This document shows positions 17,345 through 26,611 of a DNA stretch of 64,000 bases, piece by piece; the first letter of the stretch is position 1, and each line of letters begins with the position of its first letter. The position numbers were made by a program, and so were the translations under genes. The notes beneath the pieces were generated by a model. The model did no database searches, was not told where the DNA came from, and saw only the letters and a list, made by a program, of their open reading frames with translations. Source of the stretch: Thermoanaerobacterales bacterium (lineage in GTDB: Bacteria > Bacillota > Thermosediminibacteria > Thermosediminibacterales > Tepidanaerobacteraceae); assembly GCA_012840135.1 (NCBI GenBank), contig DUMA01000007.1, forward strand, positions 38,352 to 102,351. Reading direction: 5' to 3'.

Positions 17345-18628
17345 TCACGCAAGCTGAAGTTCATTTACCATGGCGGCAAGGTTTTCAAAAAACTCGCGGT
17401 TGGTCTTAGTCCTTTTCAGACGGTTGATGAGGGTTGTGGCAGCCTCTACGGTATCCAGAGGAGCCAGAGCTTTTCTCAAGACCCAGACCGCTTCCAGTTC
17501 TTCTTTCGACAGGAGCAATTCTTCCCGGCGGGTGCCTGATTTTTTTATATCTATGGCAGGGTAAATTCTGCGCTCGGAAAGTTTCCTGTCCAGATGTATC
17601 TCCATATTGCCCGTACCCTTAAATTCCTCGTATATGACATCATCCATGCGGCTTCCTGTCTCCACCAGAGCCGTGGCTATTATGGTGAGGCTGCCGCCTT
17701 CCTCAATATTGCGGGCTGCCCCGAAAAATCTCTTGGGCTTGTGCAGGGCGCTGGGGTCCAGGCCGCCGGACAACGTTCTGCCGGTAGGAGGAACCACCAG
17801 GTTATTGGCCCGGGCCAGGCGCGTAATGCTATCCAGCAGGATGACCACATCCCTCCTGCTCTCCACCAGCCTTTGAGCCCTTTCCAGCACCATATCCGCC
17901 ACCCTGAGGTGGTTTTCGGGAAGTTCATCAAAGGTGGAACTCACCACTTCGCCATCTACAGAGCGCCTGATATCGGTTACCTCTTCGGGCCTTTCATCTA
18001 TTAAAAGAACTATGAGCTGTACATCCGGATGGTTTTTGGTGAGGCTGTTGGCGATTTTTTTGAGCATCATAGTTTTGCCCGCTTTAGGCGGCGAAACAAT
18101 GAGGGCTCTCTGACCTTTGCCTATGGGAGAAATTATATCTATGATTCTGGTGGAAAGGTCCTGGGGGTCATTCTCAAGGGTTAGCCTAGGCTGGGGAAAG
18201 ATGGGGGTCAGGGAATCGAAGTGAAACCGCCCTACCGCATGTTCCGGATCCAGGCCATTGACCTCGGATATCTGCAGTATGGCTCTGTACTTTTCCCCTT
18301 CTTTGGGAGGCCTTATTTTCCCGGAAATCATATCGCCCGTCCTTAAGTGAAATCGGCGGATCTGAGATGGGGATATATATATATCTTCATCGGACGGCAA
18401 ATAGTTTTCGATCCGCAAAAAGCCATATCCATCAGGCAGGACTTCAAGGACACCTTCGGCCATAGTATCCCCGGGTTCTTCAGCCATGGTTTCCATGATT
18501 TTGATTATGAGTTCACGCTTGCGATATTTGTAATATCCTGGTATCTTTTTTTCCTTGGCAATTTCATGCAGTTCAGCAATGGTCTTTTTTTCAAGTTCTG
18601 TAATTAACAAATTTTCACTCCTTTTCAT
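17345..18628 (-). CDS. rho: Transcription termination factor Rho
   Basis: 427 residues, the compact Firmicute form without the long acidic insert of some Actinobacteria. Seen: N-terminal Rho-N region ([24 protein letters not shown]), cold-shock-like RNA-binding domain ([14 protein letters not shown]), Walker [16 protein letters not shown] segment ([14 protein letters not shown]), Walker [15 protein letters not shown], and arginine-finger region [10 protein letters not shown] hexameric RNA helicase that ends transcription. Its 3' end faces the MazG-like gene. rpmE, often nearby, is absent here. Confidence 0.98.
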   Translation of the reverse strand: MKRSENLLITELEKKTIAELHEIAKEKKIPGYYKYRKRELIIKIMETMAEEPGDTMAEGVLEVLPDGYGFLRIENYLPSDEDIYISPSQIRRFHLRTGDMISGKIRPPKEGEKYRAILQISEVNGLDPEHAVGRFHFDSLTPIFPQPRLTLENDPQDLSTRIIDIISPIGKGQRALIVSPPKAGKTMMLKKIANSLTKNHPDVQLIVLLIDERPEEVTDIRRSVDGEVVSSTFDELPENHLRVADMVLERAQRLVESRRDVVILLDSITRLARANNLVVPPTGRTLSGGLDPSALHKPKRFFGAARNIEEGGSLTIIATALVETGSRMDDVIYEEFKGTGNMEIHLDRKLSERRIYPAIDIKKSGTRREELLLSKEELEAVWVLRKALAPLDTVEAATTLINRLKRTKTNREFFENLAAMVNELQLA

Positions 18629-18761
18629 CGGGAATAAAGGCGGTTATGCAACCTAGCTTGAGGAATGGATTCTTTCAAACTTCATGCGGGAAATGCCGAA
18701 AGGTGTGGTTCTATCAAAGATTATGCGCATGGAAGGAAAAAATATTCATGGGGAAACTTTT

Positions 18762-18794
18762 AAAAAAGGAGGCCCGGTTGAGGGTCTCCTTTTT
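18762..18794 (-). terminator. Terminator between the histidine kinase gene and rho
   Basis: GGAGGCCC (18768-18775) pairs with GGGTCTCC (18782-18789) with one mismatch. The minus-strand T run is at 18762-18767, with a shorter one on the plus strand. It ends the kinase transcript 110 bp after its stop; the remaining gap before rho holds no supported gene. Confidence 0.75.
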
Positions 18795-18899
18795 ATTGAT
18801 ACACCGAGGAGGATTTGCCTTTTGCTAGTTATTATACCATTTATATCTTGTATCGTCAATATTTGACCCATATTTATAAAATGAATTTAACCGCCGGTT

Positions 18900-19850
18900 C
18901 TAAGATACTCCCGGCAATTCTATAATAAACTTTGTTCCCCGTCCTTCTTCGGACTCAAATTTTATTATGCCTCCATAGCTCGATATGATCCTTCTGGATA
19001 TATATAGACCAAGGCCCGTACCACTTTCTTTTGTGGTAAAGAAAGGCTTAAAGATCTCGCTCATATCCTCCTTCTTTATACCGATCCCATCATCCTTGAT
19101 CTCTGTAATCACCGTATTTACTCCAGAGTATACATTTATGTAAATATTTCCCCCGGATGGCATCGCATCAATGGCATTTTGAATTATATTTATGTAAACC
19201 TGTTTTAACTGGTCCGCATCTATGTAAACCGGGTTTACCTCATCAGCCTTAAAATGACTTAATATGCCTTTTAAATCAAACTGAGGTTTTAATAAATTCA
19301 TAATATCCTTCAACATCTTATCTATATAAATATTGTCATACTTTTTTCTATGTTCTTTTGTAAGTGACAGAAAATCATCCACCAGCCTGGCAAGGCGGTC
19401 AAGTTCGATGGCCATGATTTTCGTATATTCTCTGCGCTTATCTTCCTGTATCAGACTGCTTTCGAGAAGTTGCAGAAAACCCCTGATAGAAAAGATGGGA
19501 TTTTTAATTTCATGCACAGCACTTGCGGCCAGTTCACCCATTACTGTCAAACTTTCCAGCCGCGATATGTTTTTCCGAAGCCTTTCAAGTTCATTCTTAT
19601 CTTCATAAGAAATGATGGCTCCAAGGTTGGTATCATGACCTTTCACAAGAGATGTGGTAACATCAAAAACCAGCGGCTCCTTTTTACCATTGCCGTCACT
19701 CTCGTTTTCAAGGTACACCACATGTTTTCCTTCTTTGATCTGAATCGGTGGTTCCTCGCTGACTGTATGTACATCTTCCGTGAACATTTCTTCATATGCT
19801 TTGGCATATTTTACAAAATCATTTTTCCCATCCCGGAGTCCGTCTCCCAT
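18900..19850 (-). CDS. Sensor histidine kinase (PAS-like, HisKA, HATPase)
   Basis: 316 residues, no membrane segment, so cytoplasmic. Residues about 1-95 look PAS-like; AASAVHEIKNPIFSIRGFLQLLE near 110 is the HisKA box with the phosphorylated histidine; the ATPase has IIQNAIDAMP, IKDDGIGIKKED and TTKESGTGLGLYISRR. GAGGAGA precedes the ATG inside the 3' end of the upstream regulator gene (40-bp overlap), so the two are translationally linked. The H-box resembles Kin-type sporulation kinases, which usually end in Spo0A activation; that is an inference. Confidence 0.9.
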   Translation of the reverse strand: MGDGLRDGKNDFVKYAKAYEEMFTEDVHTVSEEPPIQIKEGKHVVYLENESDGNGKKEPLVFDVTTSLVKGHDTNLGAIISYEDKNELERLRKNISRLESLTVMGELAASAVHEIKNPIFSIRGFLQLLESSLIQEDKRREYTKIMAIELDRLARLVDDFLSLTKEHRKKYDNIYIDKMLKDIMNLLKPQFDLKGILSHFKADEVNPVYIDADQLKQVYINIIQNAIDAMPSGGNIYINVYSGVNTVITEIKDDGIGIKKEDMSEIFKPFFTTKESGTGLGLYISRRIISSYGGIIKFESEEGRGTKFIIELPGVS

Positions 19851-20242
19851 TTGTCTTCTCCTCTCGATGCCAGATCTAAAGTTGTCGAAATTTTTTCTAA
19901 CACACTTTTCAGTTCCTCCATGTCAAAAGGCTTTACAAGAAAACCGCAGGCTCCCTCTCTTCTGGCCCGGTTCATATACTCCTCATCGGAAAAACCGGAC
20001 ATGAAAATAGCAGCCACATCGGGTTTTTCCTTTTTTAAATGTGCCAAAAGGGTGAAGCCGTCAATCCCCGGAATGGTCATGTCGATCAGGGCTATGTCAG
20101 GCTTTTCCTGATGCACCATTTCCAAAGCGTCCATGCCATTTCCGACTCCAAAGGTTAAATACCCCGAAGAATTAAGAGCCTCCAGCAACATGGTCCTAAC
20201 CCATAGCTGGTCATCCACAACCATCACCTTGCATCTTTCCAC
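19811..20242 (-). CDS. Single-domain, Spo0F-like response regulator
   Basis: 143 residues with only a receiver domain: KVMVVDDQLWVRTMLLEAL, phospho-aspartate in IALIDMTIPGIDGF, and LVKPFDMEELKSVLEK. The VDDQxxVR start and KPFD end are strikingly Spo0F-like. There is no DNA-binding output, so it must act through another partner, such as a phosphotransferase or Spo0A. It is first in an operon with the kinase that overlaps it. Chemotaxis CheY is less likely as no che genes are near. Confidence 0.85.
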   Translation of the reverse strand: MERCKVMVVDDQLWVRTMLLEALNSSGYLTFGVGNGMDALEMVHQEKPDIALIDMTIPGIDGFTLLAHLKKEKPDVAAIFMSGFSDEEYMNRARREGACGFLVKPFDMEELKSVLEKISTTLDLASRGEDKWETDSGMGKMIL

Positions 20243-20333
20243 AGACTTCTGCCCCCTTTTCCCGGCAAATCTTTCTTTAACCTAATTATCGCATTCCCCC
20301 GGCTTTTGAATTCCCCACCTCCTGAAAAACAAT

Positions 20334-20356
20334 GTGTAAAAAATGGAAATTTACAC
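20334..20356. promoter_or_regulatory. Inverted repeat upstream of the response regulator
   Basis: GTGTAAA, 9 nt, TTTACAC: a perfect 7-bp inverted repeat 92-114 bp upstream of the regulator start. It is a plausible operator for the two-component operon. The binding protein is unknown. Confidence 0.45.
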
Positions 20357-20447
20357 TAACAACTATTATTATTCTATACAAACACAATTTTTCCTTCTTT
20401 TATCTAGAATTTATTTGAAATTTTTATAAAGTATGTTTTATATACTA

Positions 20448-23426
20448 CTACTCATATTTCATAATAACAGTAGTATAGCGATCATCGTATATTTTAATGG
20501 TCTTGATTTTTATATGCTCCGGAATTCGGGCGCTTCCTCTCTTCACCGGGTATGCAATATTATTGACTATTATGGTGGTATCTACCGGTTCGAGGGTGTC
20601 TTTTTCCCTGACGGTTATAATGCCCCCAGGTAACACCTGAACCAGAAGTTCCCTGTCCTGCACTCCAAGCTTTATCGGGATCCACGACAATTCATTTCCG
20701 CCGTCCTCCTTTGCAACCAAATACCCGATAAAATTCGTCCCTTTTTCAGGTATATCTATGTGTAATTTTACCTTCCAGGATGACCCGGGCTGATGCATTG
20801 CCACCGGGTCTTCAACAACAATATTCTTGCTGTCCGTCAGAATCTGCCTTTTAATCCTGAATGCGGCGCTTCCACCTGGGACATAAAACCCATCGATGTA
20901 TGCGATATAATCTCCCGGCACTGGCCTTACCATCTTGATTTTTTCCTCGACCACATCGACCCCTGCAGATGACGCTGCTTCCTCATACCTGCCTGTTTTA
21001 TCGTTCTTCCTATACAGGTAAAGATCCACATCCCCGCTGAAAGCTCCTGCTGCCTCTATTTCAATGCTGAGGCTCATGGCATCCGGAGGCACTATAAAAG
21101 ATGTACTTCGGGCTAGTTCTCCCTGTCTTACCGTTACCAGTTCTGACGCTGTATCCTGTGTTTCTTCCGCCAGACCGAATCCCATCACATTCCCCCGAAA
21201 AGCTTTACTTCCATTTTTCAACAATATTTCCCGGGAAATTTGTCTTTGTCCCTTTTTGGCCGATAAATACAGATGGTCTCCGTCGATGAAAGCTCCCGAT
21301 GCTGCTGCTGTCAAATCATAGTAGGTCCTGTCCGCTCCAAAATCGGACAAATTGTAATCGGATATCACCACTGCCTCCCATACTCCCGGCATAGGATTTT
21401 TCACCGTGAATGTAATCCCATCCCGCGATGCCATATAGTCGGATCCGGCATAATCATCAAAGACTTTTTGCCCTTCAGGATCGTAAACGTATAAAAGACT
21501 TCTGCCCATGGTACCATTTTTTTCCTTCAACACTTTCAGACTGAAATTTAATTCGGACATCCCGGCTACAGTCCTGAAATAATAGCGTTGCCACCGGGCT
21601 GGCAGCAGATAATTTTTAAAATTCATGGAAACATTGCCTGCCATATCGTAGGGAACCACGGCGGTGGTGGTAAAATCGGTCACGGATCTTCCACCTGAGT
21701 ATCCCGTCGTCCTGACGGTGTAAAGGCCGGGTTTTTCAGGAAAATCATAAGAAAGCGACACTCGCCGGGGCTTGCCCCGGGGAAGAAGCACGTATTCCTT
21801 GTCTGCCGTCACCCAGCCAGCATCCGACTCCAGTCTCAATTTCATCAGATTTTCCGACATGTTTGTTAAATTTATATCTATCTTCCCCACAAGTATATTT
21901 CTTAGTAGTATTCCGCCCTTATACCCCGGGCTTTCCGGCAGCTTTATTTCTACCTTCCTGATGTCAGATTCCTTTGGATCGCTGCTTTTCAATATATCCC
22001 ATGCCTTGACCACATCTATCAGGCCGTTCCCCTGTTCAAGGGGATTGTAACCATCTATCTTTCTTGCACCTTTTTCAAGAGATTTTTTTATGGAGGCGGC
22101 GGTAACGTCCATGCCTTCCATTCGGGATTTTTGCATCAGCAGCGCAGCGCTGCCTGATACAAAAGGAGCAGCCATGCTGGTGCCGTCCATTAAGAAATAC
22201 CCTGCGCCGTCCCATCTTGCCACCGTGGAAACGGCACTGGAGGGAGCCACCACCGAAGGCAATGAAGAACCGCTGGAAGCTGGACCCACGCCAGAAAAAT
22301 ACCACAGGGTTTCTCCGGGGACCTGCACATTGTAGTTTATGCTCCAGAGTGCAGAAGACATATATGCCCACACCGTTATCACGCTATCGCTGTCTCCGCC
22401 GTCGCTGACAGTGGAAAGTCCCGGACCCGTATTCCCCGCGGCCATTACCACCAGTGTCTTTTTGTCGATAGTTATTTTTTTAATTAGCTCGGACTGGGCC
22501 TTCTGTTCCTGCTTTGATGACGACAGATTGCCTATGCTTATGTTTATAATGTCGGCACCGTGTTTTTTTGCGTAATCCACCGCACCGGCTATATCGTCCC
22601 AATTCCCGTCTCCCGAAGAACCCAGAGCTTTTATGGCCAAAATCTGCACACCGGGAGCGGTGCCCTGCATAGCTCCCCAGGCGCCTATAATTCCCGCCAC
22701 ATGGGTGCCGTGGCCGTTGCCGTCAAAACTCAATTTTACGGTATCGCCCGCGGGATTTATTTCCGAAACTACAAAAGACGATTCTTCGACATATTCGGTG
22801 CCGGGGTCGTCTCTGCCGAAAGTCGACCATTTATATCCTTTGCTGTACGCTTCAAGGGGCCTTTCATCTGTAAAATTGAAGTTCAGATTTCCATCCACAT
22901 ATACGGTATCGTATATTCCCGGCAATACAGGATCTGTGACCAGTACACCGAAAGAATCATCACTGTCTCCATCCCTGTTCAAGTCCTGGTTTATATATCC
23001 CCTCTCATCGAGCTGTTTTTCCTTTAAAAATCCCAAATGGTATTTTCCGCTTTTGGATTTTATGCCGGCCACATTGAATTCTATCCCATCAATCTTTATG
23101 GTATTCCCACCGGCAGCCGCGACATACTTCGTTTCGACCCTACCTTCATCGGTAAAGTCGGCATAGTCCACTATCTTTATGCTTCCGCCAGGTGTCTTTT
23201 GAAGGTCTGGGTGACTTACATCAATTCCTGTATCTATGACGGCCACCCTGATTCCGCGGCCGTCGACACCTGTATTTTCCCTGAAAACATCAACTTTGAT
23301 GGTTTTCAGGGCTTCCTTCATCCCTTCATTTACATCAATAAATGCCTCCTGGGCATGCACCCTGCCAGGCAATATAATCATCAAAATTATGAGCATTATT
23401 TTTAATTTTCTGAGCACGCCGATCAT
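20448..23426 (-). CDS. Secreted subtilisin-like serine protease (S8), multidomain
   Basis: 992 residues with a signal peptide (IMLIILMIILPGRVHA). The catalytic triad is complete: aspartate in VAVIDTGIDVSHPD near 65, histidine in GNGHGTHVAGIIG near 240, and serine in DGTSMAAPFVSGSAAL near 415. A roughly 110-residue insert separates Asp and His. Residues about 490-990 are beta-rich domains of the kind that support extracellular proteases. It has no SLH motif but overlaps an SLH-protein gene by 4 bp, so it may be held at the S-layer by that partner. Likely a surface nutritional or envelope-processing protease. Confidence 0.92.
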   Translation of the reverse strand: MIGVLRKLKIMLIILMIILPGRVHAQEAFIDVNEGMKEALKTIKVDVFRENTGVDGRGIRVAVIDTGIDVSHPDLQKTPGGSIKIVDYADFTDEGRVETKYVAAAGGNTIKIDGIEFNVAGIKSKSGKYHLGFLKEKQLDERGYINQDLNRDGDSDDSFGVLVTDPVLPGIYDTVYVDGNLNFNFTDERPLEAYSKGYKWSTFGRDDPGTEYVEESSFVVSEINPAGDTVKLSFDGNGHGTHVAGIIGAWGAMQGTAPGVQILAIKALGSSGDGNWDDIAGAVDYAKKHGADIINISIGNLSSSKQEQKAQSELIKKITIDKKTLVVMAAGNTGPGLSTVSDGGDSDSVITVWAYMSSALWSINYNVQVPGETLWYFSGVGPASSGSSLPSVVAPSSAVSTVARWDGAGYFLMDGTSMAAPFVSGSAALLMQKSRMEGMDVTAASIKKSLEKGARKIDGYNPLEQGNGLIDVVKAWDILKSSDPKESDIRKVEIKLPESPGYKGGILLRNILVGKIDINLTNMSENLMKLRLESDAGWVTADKEYVLLPRGKPRRVSLSYDFPEKPGLYTVRTTGYSGGRSVTDFTTTAVVPYDMAGNVSMNFKNYLLPARWQRYYFRTVAGMSELNFSLKVLKEKNGTMGRSLLYVYDPEGQKVFDDYAGSDYMASRDGITFTVKNPMPGVWEAVVISDYNLSDFGADRTYYDLTAAASGAFIDGDHLYLSAKKGQRQISREILLKNGSKAFRGNVMGFGLAEETQDTASELVTVRQGELARSTSFIVPPDAMSLSIEIEAAGAFSGDVDLYLYRKNDKTGRYEEAASSAGVDVVEEKIKMVRPVPGDYIAYIDGFYVPGGSAAFRIKRQILTDSKNIVVEDPVAMHQPGSSWKVKLHIDIPEKGTNFIGYLVAKEDGGNELSWIPIKLGVQDRELLVQVLPGGIITVREKDTLEPVDTTIIVNNIAYPVKRGSARIPEHIKIKTIKIYDDRYTTVIMKYE

Positions 23427-24298
23427 TCCTCGAGAGATTTAATAAGTACCACTCGTCCATTATCCACTATTATGTAAGCCCCGTTCCCGCTCATAGCCTT
23501 CACGTCTGTTTTTTTCTCTCCTTTATAGGCTGCCGCTTCCGGAGACAGGGGCAATGATGCAGGATTGCCATCTATAATTATCCTTATCTCCCCCGCTTTA
23601 TCATCGACTGCCGTAATAAGACCGTAAAAGTCATAAATGTAGCCTTTCTTTGCAGCCATTGCTGTCAGGACTTTTGCCGCTTCAGCCCTTGTAGCAGGCC
23701 GGAGGGGCTCAAAGCGCCCCTCCGGTGTGCCTTTCACCAGCCCCTCTTCAACGGCATGGGCTGCATAGGGTGCGGCCCATGAAGGTATACTCGCTCTATC
23801 GACGAATTTCTTAAGGACCTGTCTGTTTTCCCAACCATAGCCAACTGTCCGCGGTTCAAACGCCCGGAAGAGCATTGCCACCATTTCGGCCCGATTTATG
23901 CTCCTGTCGGGATAGAAGCGGTTACCTTCGCCTTTCACTATGCCCAGCTCCCATGCCTCGGTTATGTAGCCCGCAGCCCAGTGCCCATCGATATCGGAAA
24001 AAACTCCTGAATAATACCGCACATCACCGGCTTCTTCTTCGTATCCCAGTGCAGTCACCAGCATTTTTACAAACTCTGCCCTCGTCACGGACTTTGCCGG
24101 AAAGAACTTAGCCCCTTCTCCGGCGATTATGCCTCTCGCGGAAAGCATGACAATTTCACTTTCCGCAAAATTGCCGTCTATGTCGGAAAATTTCCTGAAA
24201 AAAGCATTGGCATGTGTCTCTGTAGGGACGCACATCCATAAAAATGTAAATACAATGGCTGATATGAGTGCTTTTTTTGCGGCATCTAGGGATTTCAT
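23423..24298 (-). CDS. Three-SLH-repeat surface protein, partner of the subtilase
   Basis: 291 residues with an N-terminal export signal. Three SLH modules are seen: FSDIDGNFAESEIVMLSARGII.., VFSDIDGHWAAGYITEAWELGIV.. and FVDRASIPSWAAPYAAHAVEEGLV.., each ending in a TRAEF/NRAEM/TRAEA helix. SLH triplets bind pyruvylated secondary cell-wall polymer. A short C-terminal domain (about 225-291) follows. Stop and start overlap with the protease gene (ATGA), so the two are made together. It lies 13 bp after the next SLH gene. Confidence 0.9.
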   Translation of the reverse strand: MKSLDAAKKALISAIVFTFLWMCVPTETHANAFFRKFSDIDGNFAESEIVMLSARGIIAGEGAKFFPAKSVTRAEFVKMLVTALGYEEEAGDVRYYSGVFSDIDGHWAAGYITEAWELGIVKGEGNRFYPDRSINRAEMVAMLFRAFEPRTVGYGWENRQVLKKFVDRASIPSWAAPYAAHAVEEGLVKGTPEGRFEPLRPATRAEAAKVLTAMAAKKGYIYDFYGLITAVDDKAGEIRIIIDGNPASLPLSPEAAAYKGEKKTDVKAMSGNGAYIIVDNGRVVLIKSLEE

Positions 24299-24311
24299 GG
24301 CAATCCTCTTT

Positions 24312-26432
24312 TCAATCGGAGATGGTCAGATCTATTATGGTATCCGCAAAGAACAAGCCGGCATCATAGCTTCCTGTAGCAATTATTCTGTCTCCTTCGT
24401 AAATTTTGCTTATGCTAATTTTGTTGGAACCTTTCATAAATACGGTATCGTCATTATAGTGGATTTCCTTTTGGGTTTTATTGCCATCCGCATCCTTTAC
24501 GCTCATTACTATAACTTCGGCGTCTTTGTGGATGTACAGGACCGTTCCTTCAATTGTGTCCTGAACCTGCCGGGTGGTGACATCTATGCTCAAAGCCTCA
24601 TCGCCTTCCACCTCCATATCGAGGTAATAACCGACCTGAAGATCATTTATCTTTATTTTCTTCCTGTCCTTGAGTATTTCGGTATCAGTAGTGATATAAA
24701 AAGTGTAATCGTCACCATTTTCATCCGTTATGGTTACCGCAGGTGTATCCGATATGGTTATAACTTTCACTGTGCCGCTGATATCCCTTTTTACGCTCTT
24801 GGCACTTATTTCAACAATTTTGTTGTATTCCAGGTTAACGTCGACTTCGTCACCTTTTCTAAGGTCCTTTATGTCGGCAGACCTGCTGTTTTTCCTTATA
24901 TCCGCATCTTTGTCCAGTTCAAAATCTCTATTATTTCCATCTTTATCTTCTATAGTGATCAGAGGGTTTTTCCCTGAAAAGCTGATAGCCTTGATGATGC
25001 CGCTGATTTCTTTTCTGGCGCTTTCGGCTTCTATCTTGACCACCTTGCTTGCCGCTATGGTTATGGTTGCCATGTCGTCAGGTATAAGATCTGAAAGTCC
25101 GGCGCTTTTTCCGTCTTTTTTGATACTGACATTGCTGCTTATGGTGTAGCTTTCCCGCTTGCCGGTATCCTCATTGTCTATTACAAGGATGCTATTCGTC
25201 GAAGTAATGATGGATCTTAAAATACCTGTTACCTTTTTCTCAATATTTTGAGCTTCAATCTTGACTATCTCCGCACCCGTTACATAAACCTTCGCCGGCT
25301 GCCCCACAGCAAGGTCGCTCAGCAAGGCGGACCTGCCATCCACATATATGCCGGCACCGCTCTTTAATGTCAGCACCATATCGGTGCCGCCGGTCTTTTC
25401 CACAGTTAAAACGTTACGGGCAATGTCTATATCCTTGATGGTACCTTCAATGGCGGCAGATGCGGGTATGCTGGAGGTCCCGCCGGATGTCACTTCTACG
25501 TAATCCAGCTTAAACCCCGTGCTGTCGGGAATCACTTCGACATAATCTCCCACTTTTATATCGTTTATCGTAATCTTTTTCAAAGAACCCTGATCATCCT
25601 TATATATAGAAGTGGACTTGTTTACAGTGTACGTTTTTGGTTCAGCGTTTCCTGCAGAAAGTTTGACCGTAATTGAAGGCAAAACCAGTGTATCTACATC
25701 TTCCACAGTGCCGGATATCATACCGGCTTTGCCGACTTTTTTTGAAAGATTGCTCAGCAAGACGGCCGCCTGAGTTCTTGTCAGCACATCATTCGGTTTA
25801 AAGCTAAAGCTGCCGTCGGCTTCAGGAAACCCCTTCATTACCCCGTTTTCCACGGCAACCTGAACATAAGACCTGGCATCCAGAGGAATGGTATAAGTAT
25901 CGGTGAAGGTCAGATCTACGTTTTTCATATTTTTCGCTTCCTGCTCCAGGCCCAGGGCTCTGACCGCAAAAATCGCCACCTCGCATCTTTTTACCGGATC
26001 TTCCGCCCTGAAATCCTCCAGGTCGTTTCCAGAAACAATGCCCTTTTCCACCGCTTCGGCCACATATCCCCTGGCCCAGACGGGTACTGCAAATGCTTTA
26101 GGGAAATCAGCCGGAAGGCTTTTGCCTTTAGCTTCCTCCTCGAGGCCCATAAGCCTTATTATCATGGTCACGAACTCATCGCGCTTTATACTGTCATCCG
26201 GTGCAAATCTGGTCCCGTTACTGTCCACACCTTTTACTATGCCGTTCAGGTACATTTTCTCTATGTAAGGTCTCGCCCAATCATACTTTGATGGGGTAAT
26301 ATCTTTAAACTTCAGATCCACCGCCAGGGCCTGGGTGATGCTCATCATAGTCAGGGCTGTCAAGACAAGCATCGACAAAAAAACTTTACTTGACAAAAAT
26401 CCCGGTTTTTTCATGGGTTTCCCTCCGCTCAT
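24312..26432 (-). CDS. Large SLH surface protein with repeated beta domains
   Basis: 706 residues: signal peptide (FLSMLVLTALTMMSITQALA), three SLH modules in residues about 35-235 (FKDITPSKYDWARPYIEKMYLNGIV; FAVPVWARGYVAEAVEKGIV; YTIPLDARSYVQVAVENGVM), then a run of about six related 65-residue units. Each unit carries a KDG-x(0-2)-S/K.xDL..GD/x motif (for example KITINDIKVGDYVEV, AGLSDLIPDDMATI, ADIKDLRKGDEVDV). The repeats resemble small barrels in other clostridial SLH proteins. Structural S-layer or wall component; probably the first gene of the operon with the small SLH protein and subtilase. Confidence 0.9.
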   Translation of the reverse strand: MSGGKPMKKPGFLSSKVFLSMLVLTALTMMSITQALAVDLKFKDITPSKYDWARPYIEKMYLNGIVKGVDSNGTRFAPDDSIKRDEFVTMIIRLMGLEEEAKGKSLPADFPKAFAVPVWARGYVAEAVEKGIVSGNDLEDFRAEDPVKRCEVAIFAVRALGLEQEAKNMKNVDLTFTDTYTIPLDARSYVQVAVENGVMKGFPEADGSFSFKPNDVLTRTQAAVLLSNLSKKVGKAGMISGTVEDVDTLVLPSITVKLSAGNAEPKTYTVNKSTSIYKDDQGSLKKITINDIKVGDYVEVIPDSTGFKLDYVEVTSGGTSSIPASAAIEGTIKDIDIARNVLTVEKTGGTDMVLTLKSGAGIYVDGRSALLSDLAVGQPAKVYVTGAEIVKIEAQNIEKKVTGILRSIITSTNSILVIDNEDTGKRESYTISSNVSIKKDGKSAGLSDLIPDDMATITIAASKVVKIEAESARKEISGIIKAISFSGKNPLITIEDKDGNNRDFELDKDADIRKNSRSADIKDLRKGDEVDVNLEYNKIVEISAKSVKRDISGTVKVITISDTPAVTITDENGDDYTFYITTDTEILKDRKKIKINDLQVGYYLDMEVEGDEALSIDVTTRQVQDTIEGTVLYIHKDAEVIVMSVKDADGNKTQKEIHYNDDTVFMKGSNKISISKIYEGDRIIATGSYDAGLFFADTIIDLTISD

Positions 26433-26486
26433 ATAAATTCTATTTTCTATATTCTACATGTACAGGATATATCCTTCTTTTTTTGC

Positions 26487-26513
26487 AAAAAAGGGCGGTA
26501 TTTCCGCCCTTTC
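26487..26513 (-). terminator. Terminator after the 556-residue SLH gene
   Basis: On the minus strand AAAGGGCGG pairs with CCGCCCTTT across 4-5 nt, followed by TTTTTT. It separates the 556-residue SLH gene from the SLH-subtilase operon. Confidence 0.88.
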
Positions 26514-26533
26514 CCTCTTTCTATATTTTATTT

Positions 26534-26601
26534 GGTGTAGACACAAAGTCCGCTGCCGGAGGTGCTGGACCGTCTCCGGCAGAACAGTGACTTTTTACAC
26601 C
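26534..26601. repeat. Nested palindromic intergenic element
   Basis: Three nested arm pairs: GGTGTA/TACACC (26534-26539, 26596-26601), AAAGTC/GACTTT (26545-26550, 26589-26594) and CTGCCGGAG/CTCCGGCAG (26553-26561, 26574-26582). It sits just after the SLH-protein stop, before the real terminator. It shares AACAGTGA-(A)CTTTT with the tnaA-tnaT intergenic structure at 52502-52580, so a small repeat family is possible. Confidence 0.5.
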
Positions 26602-26611
26602 AAAATCGTAT

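Noticed and set aside
18646..18866. Small plus-strand frames between rho and the histidine kinase
   Set aside because: They run through the terminator at 18762-18794 and have no convincing ribosome site; sequence looks like non-coding spacer.
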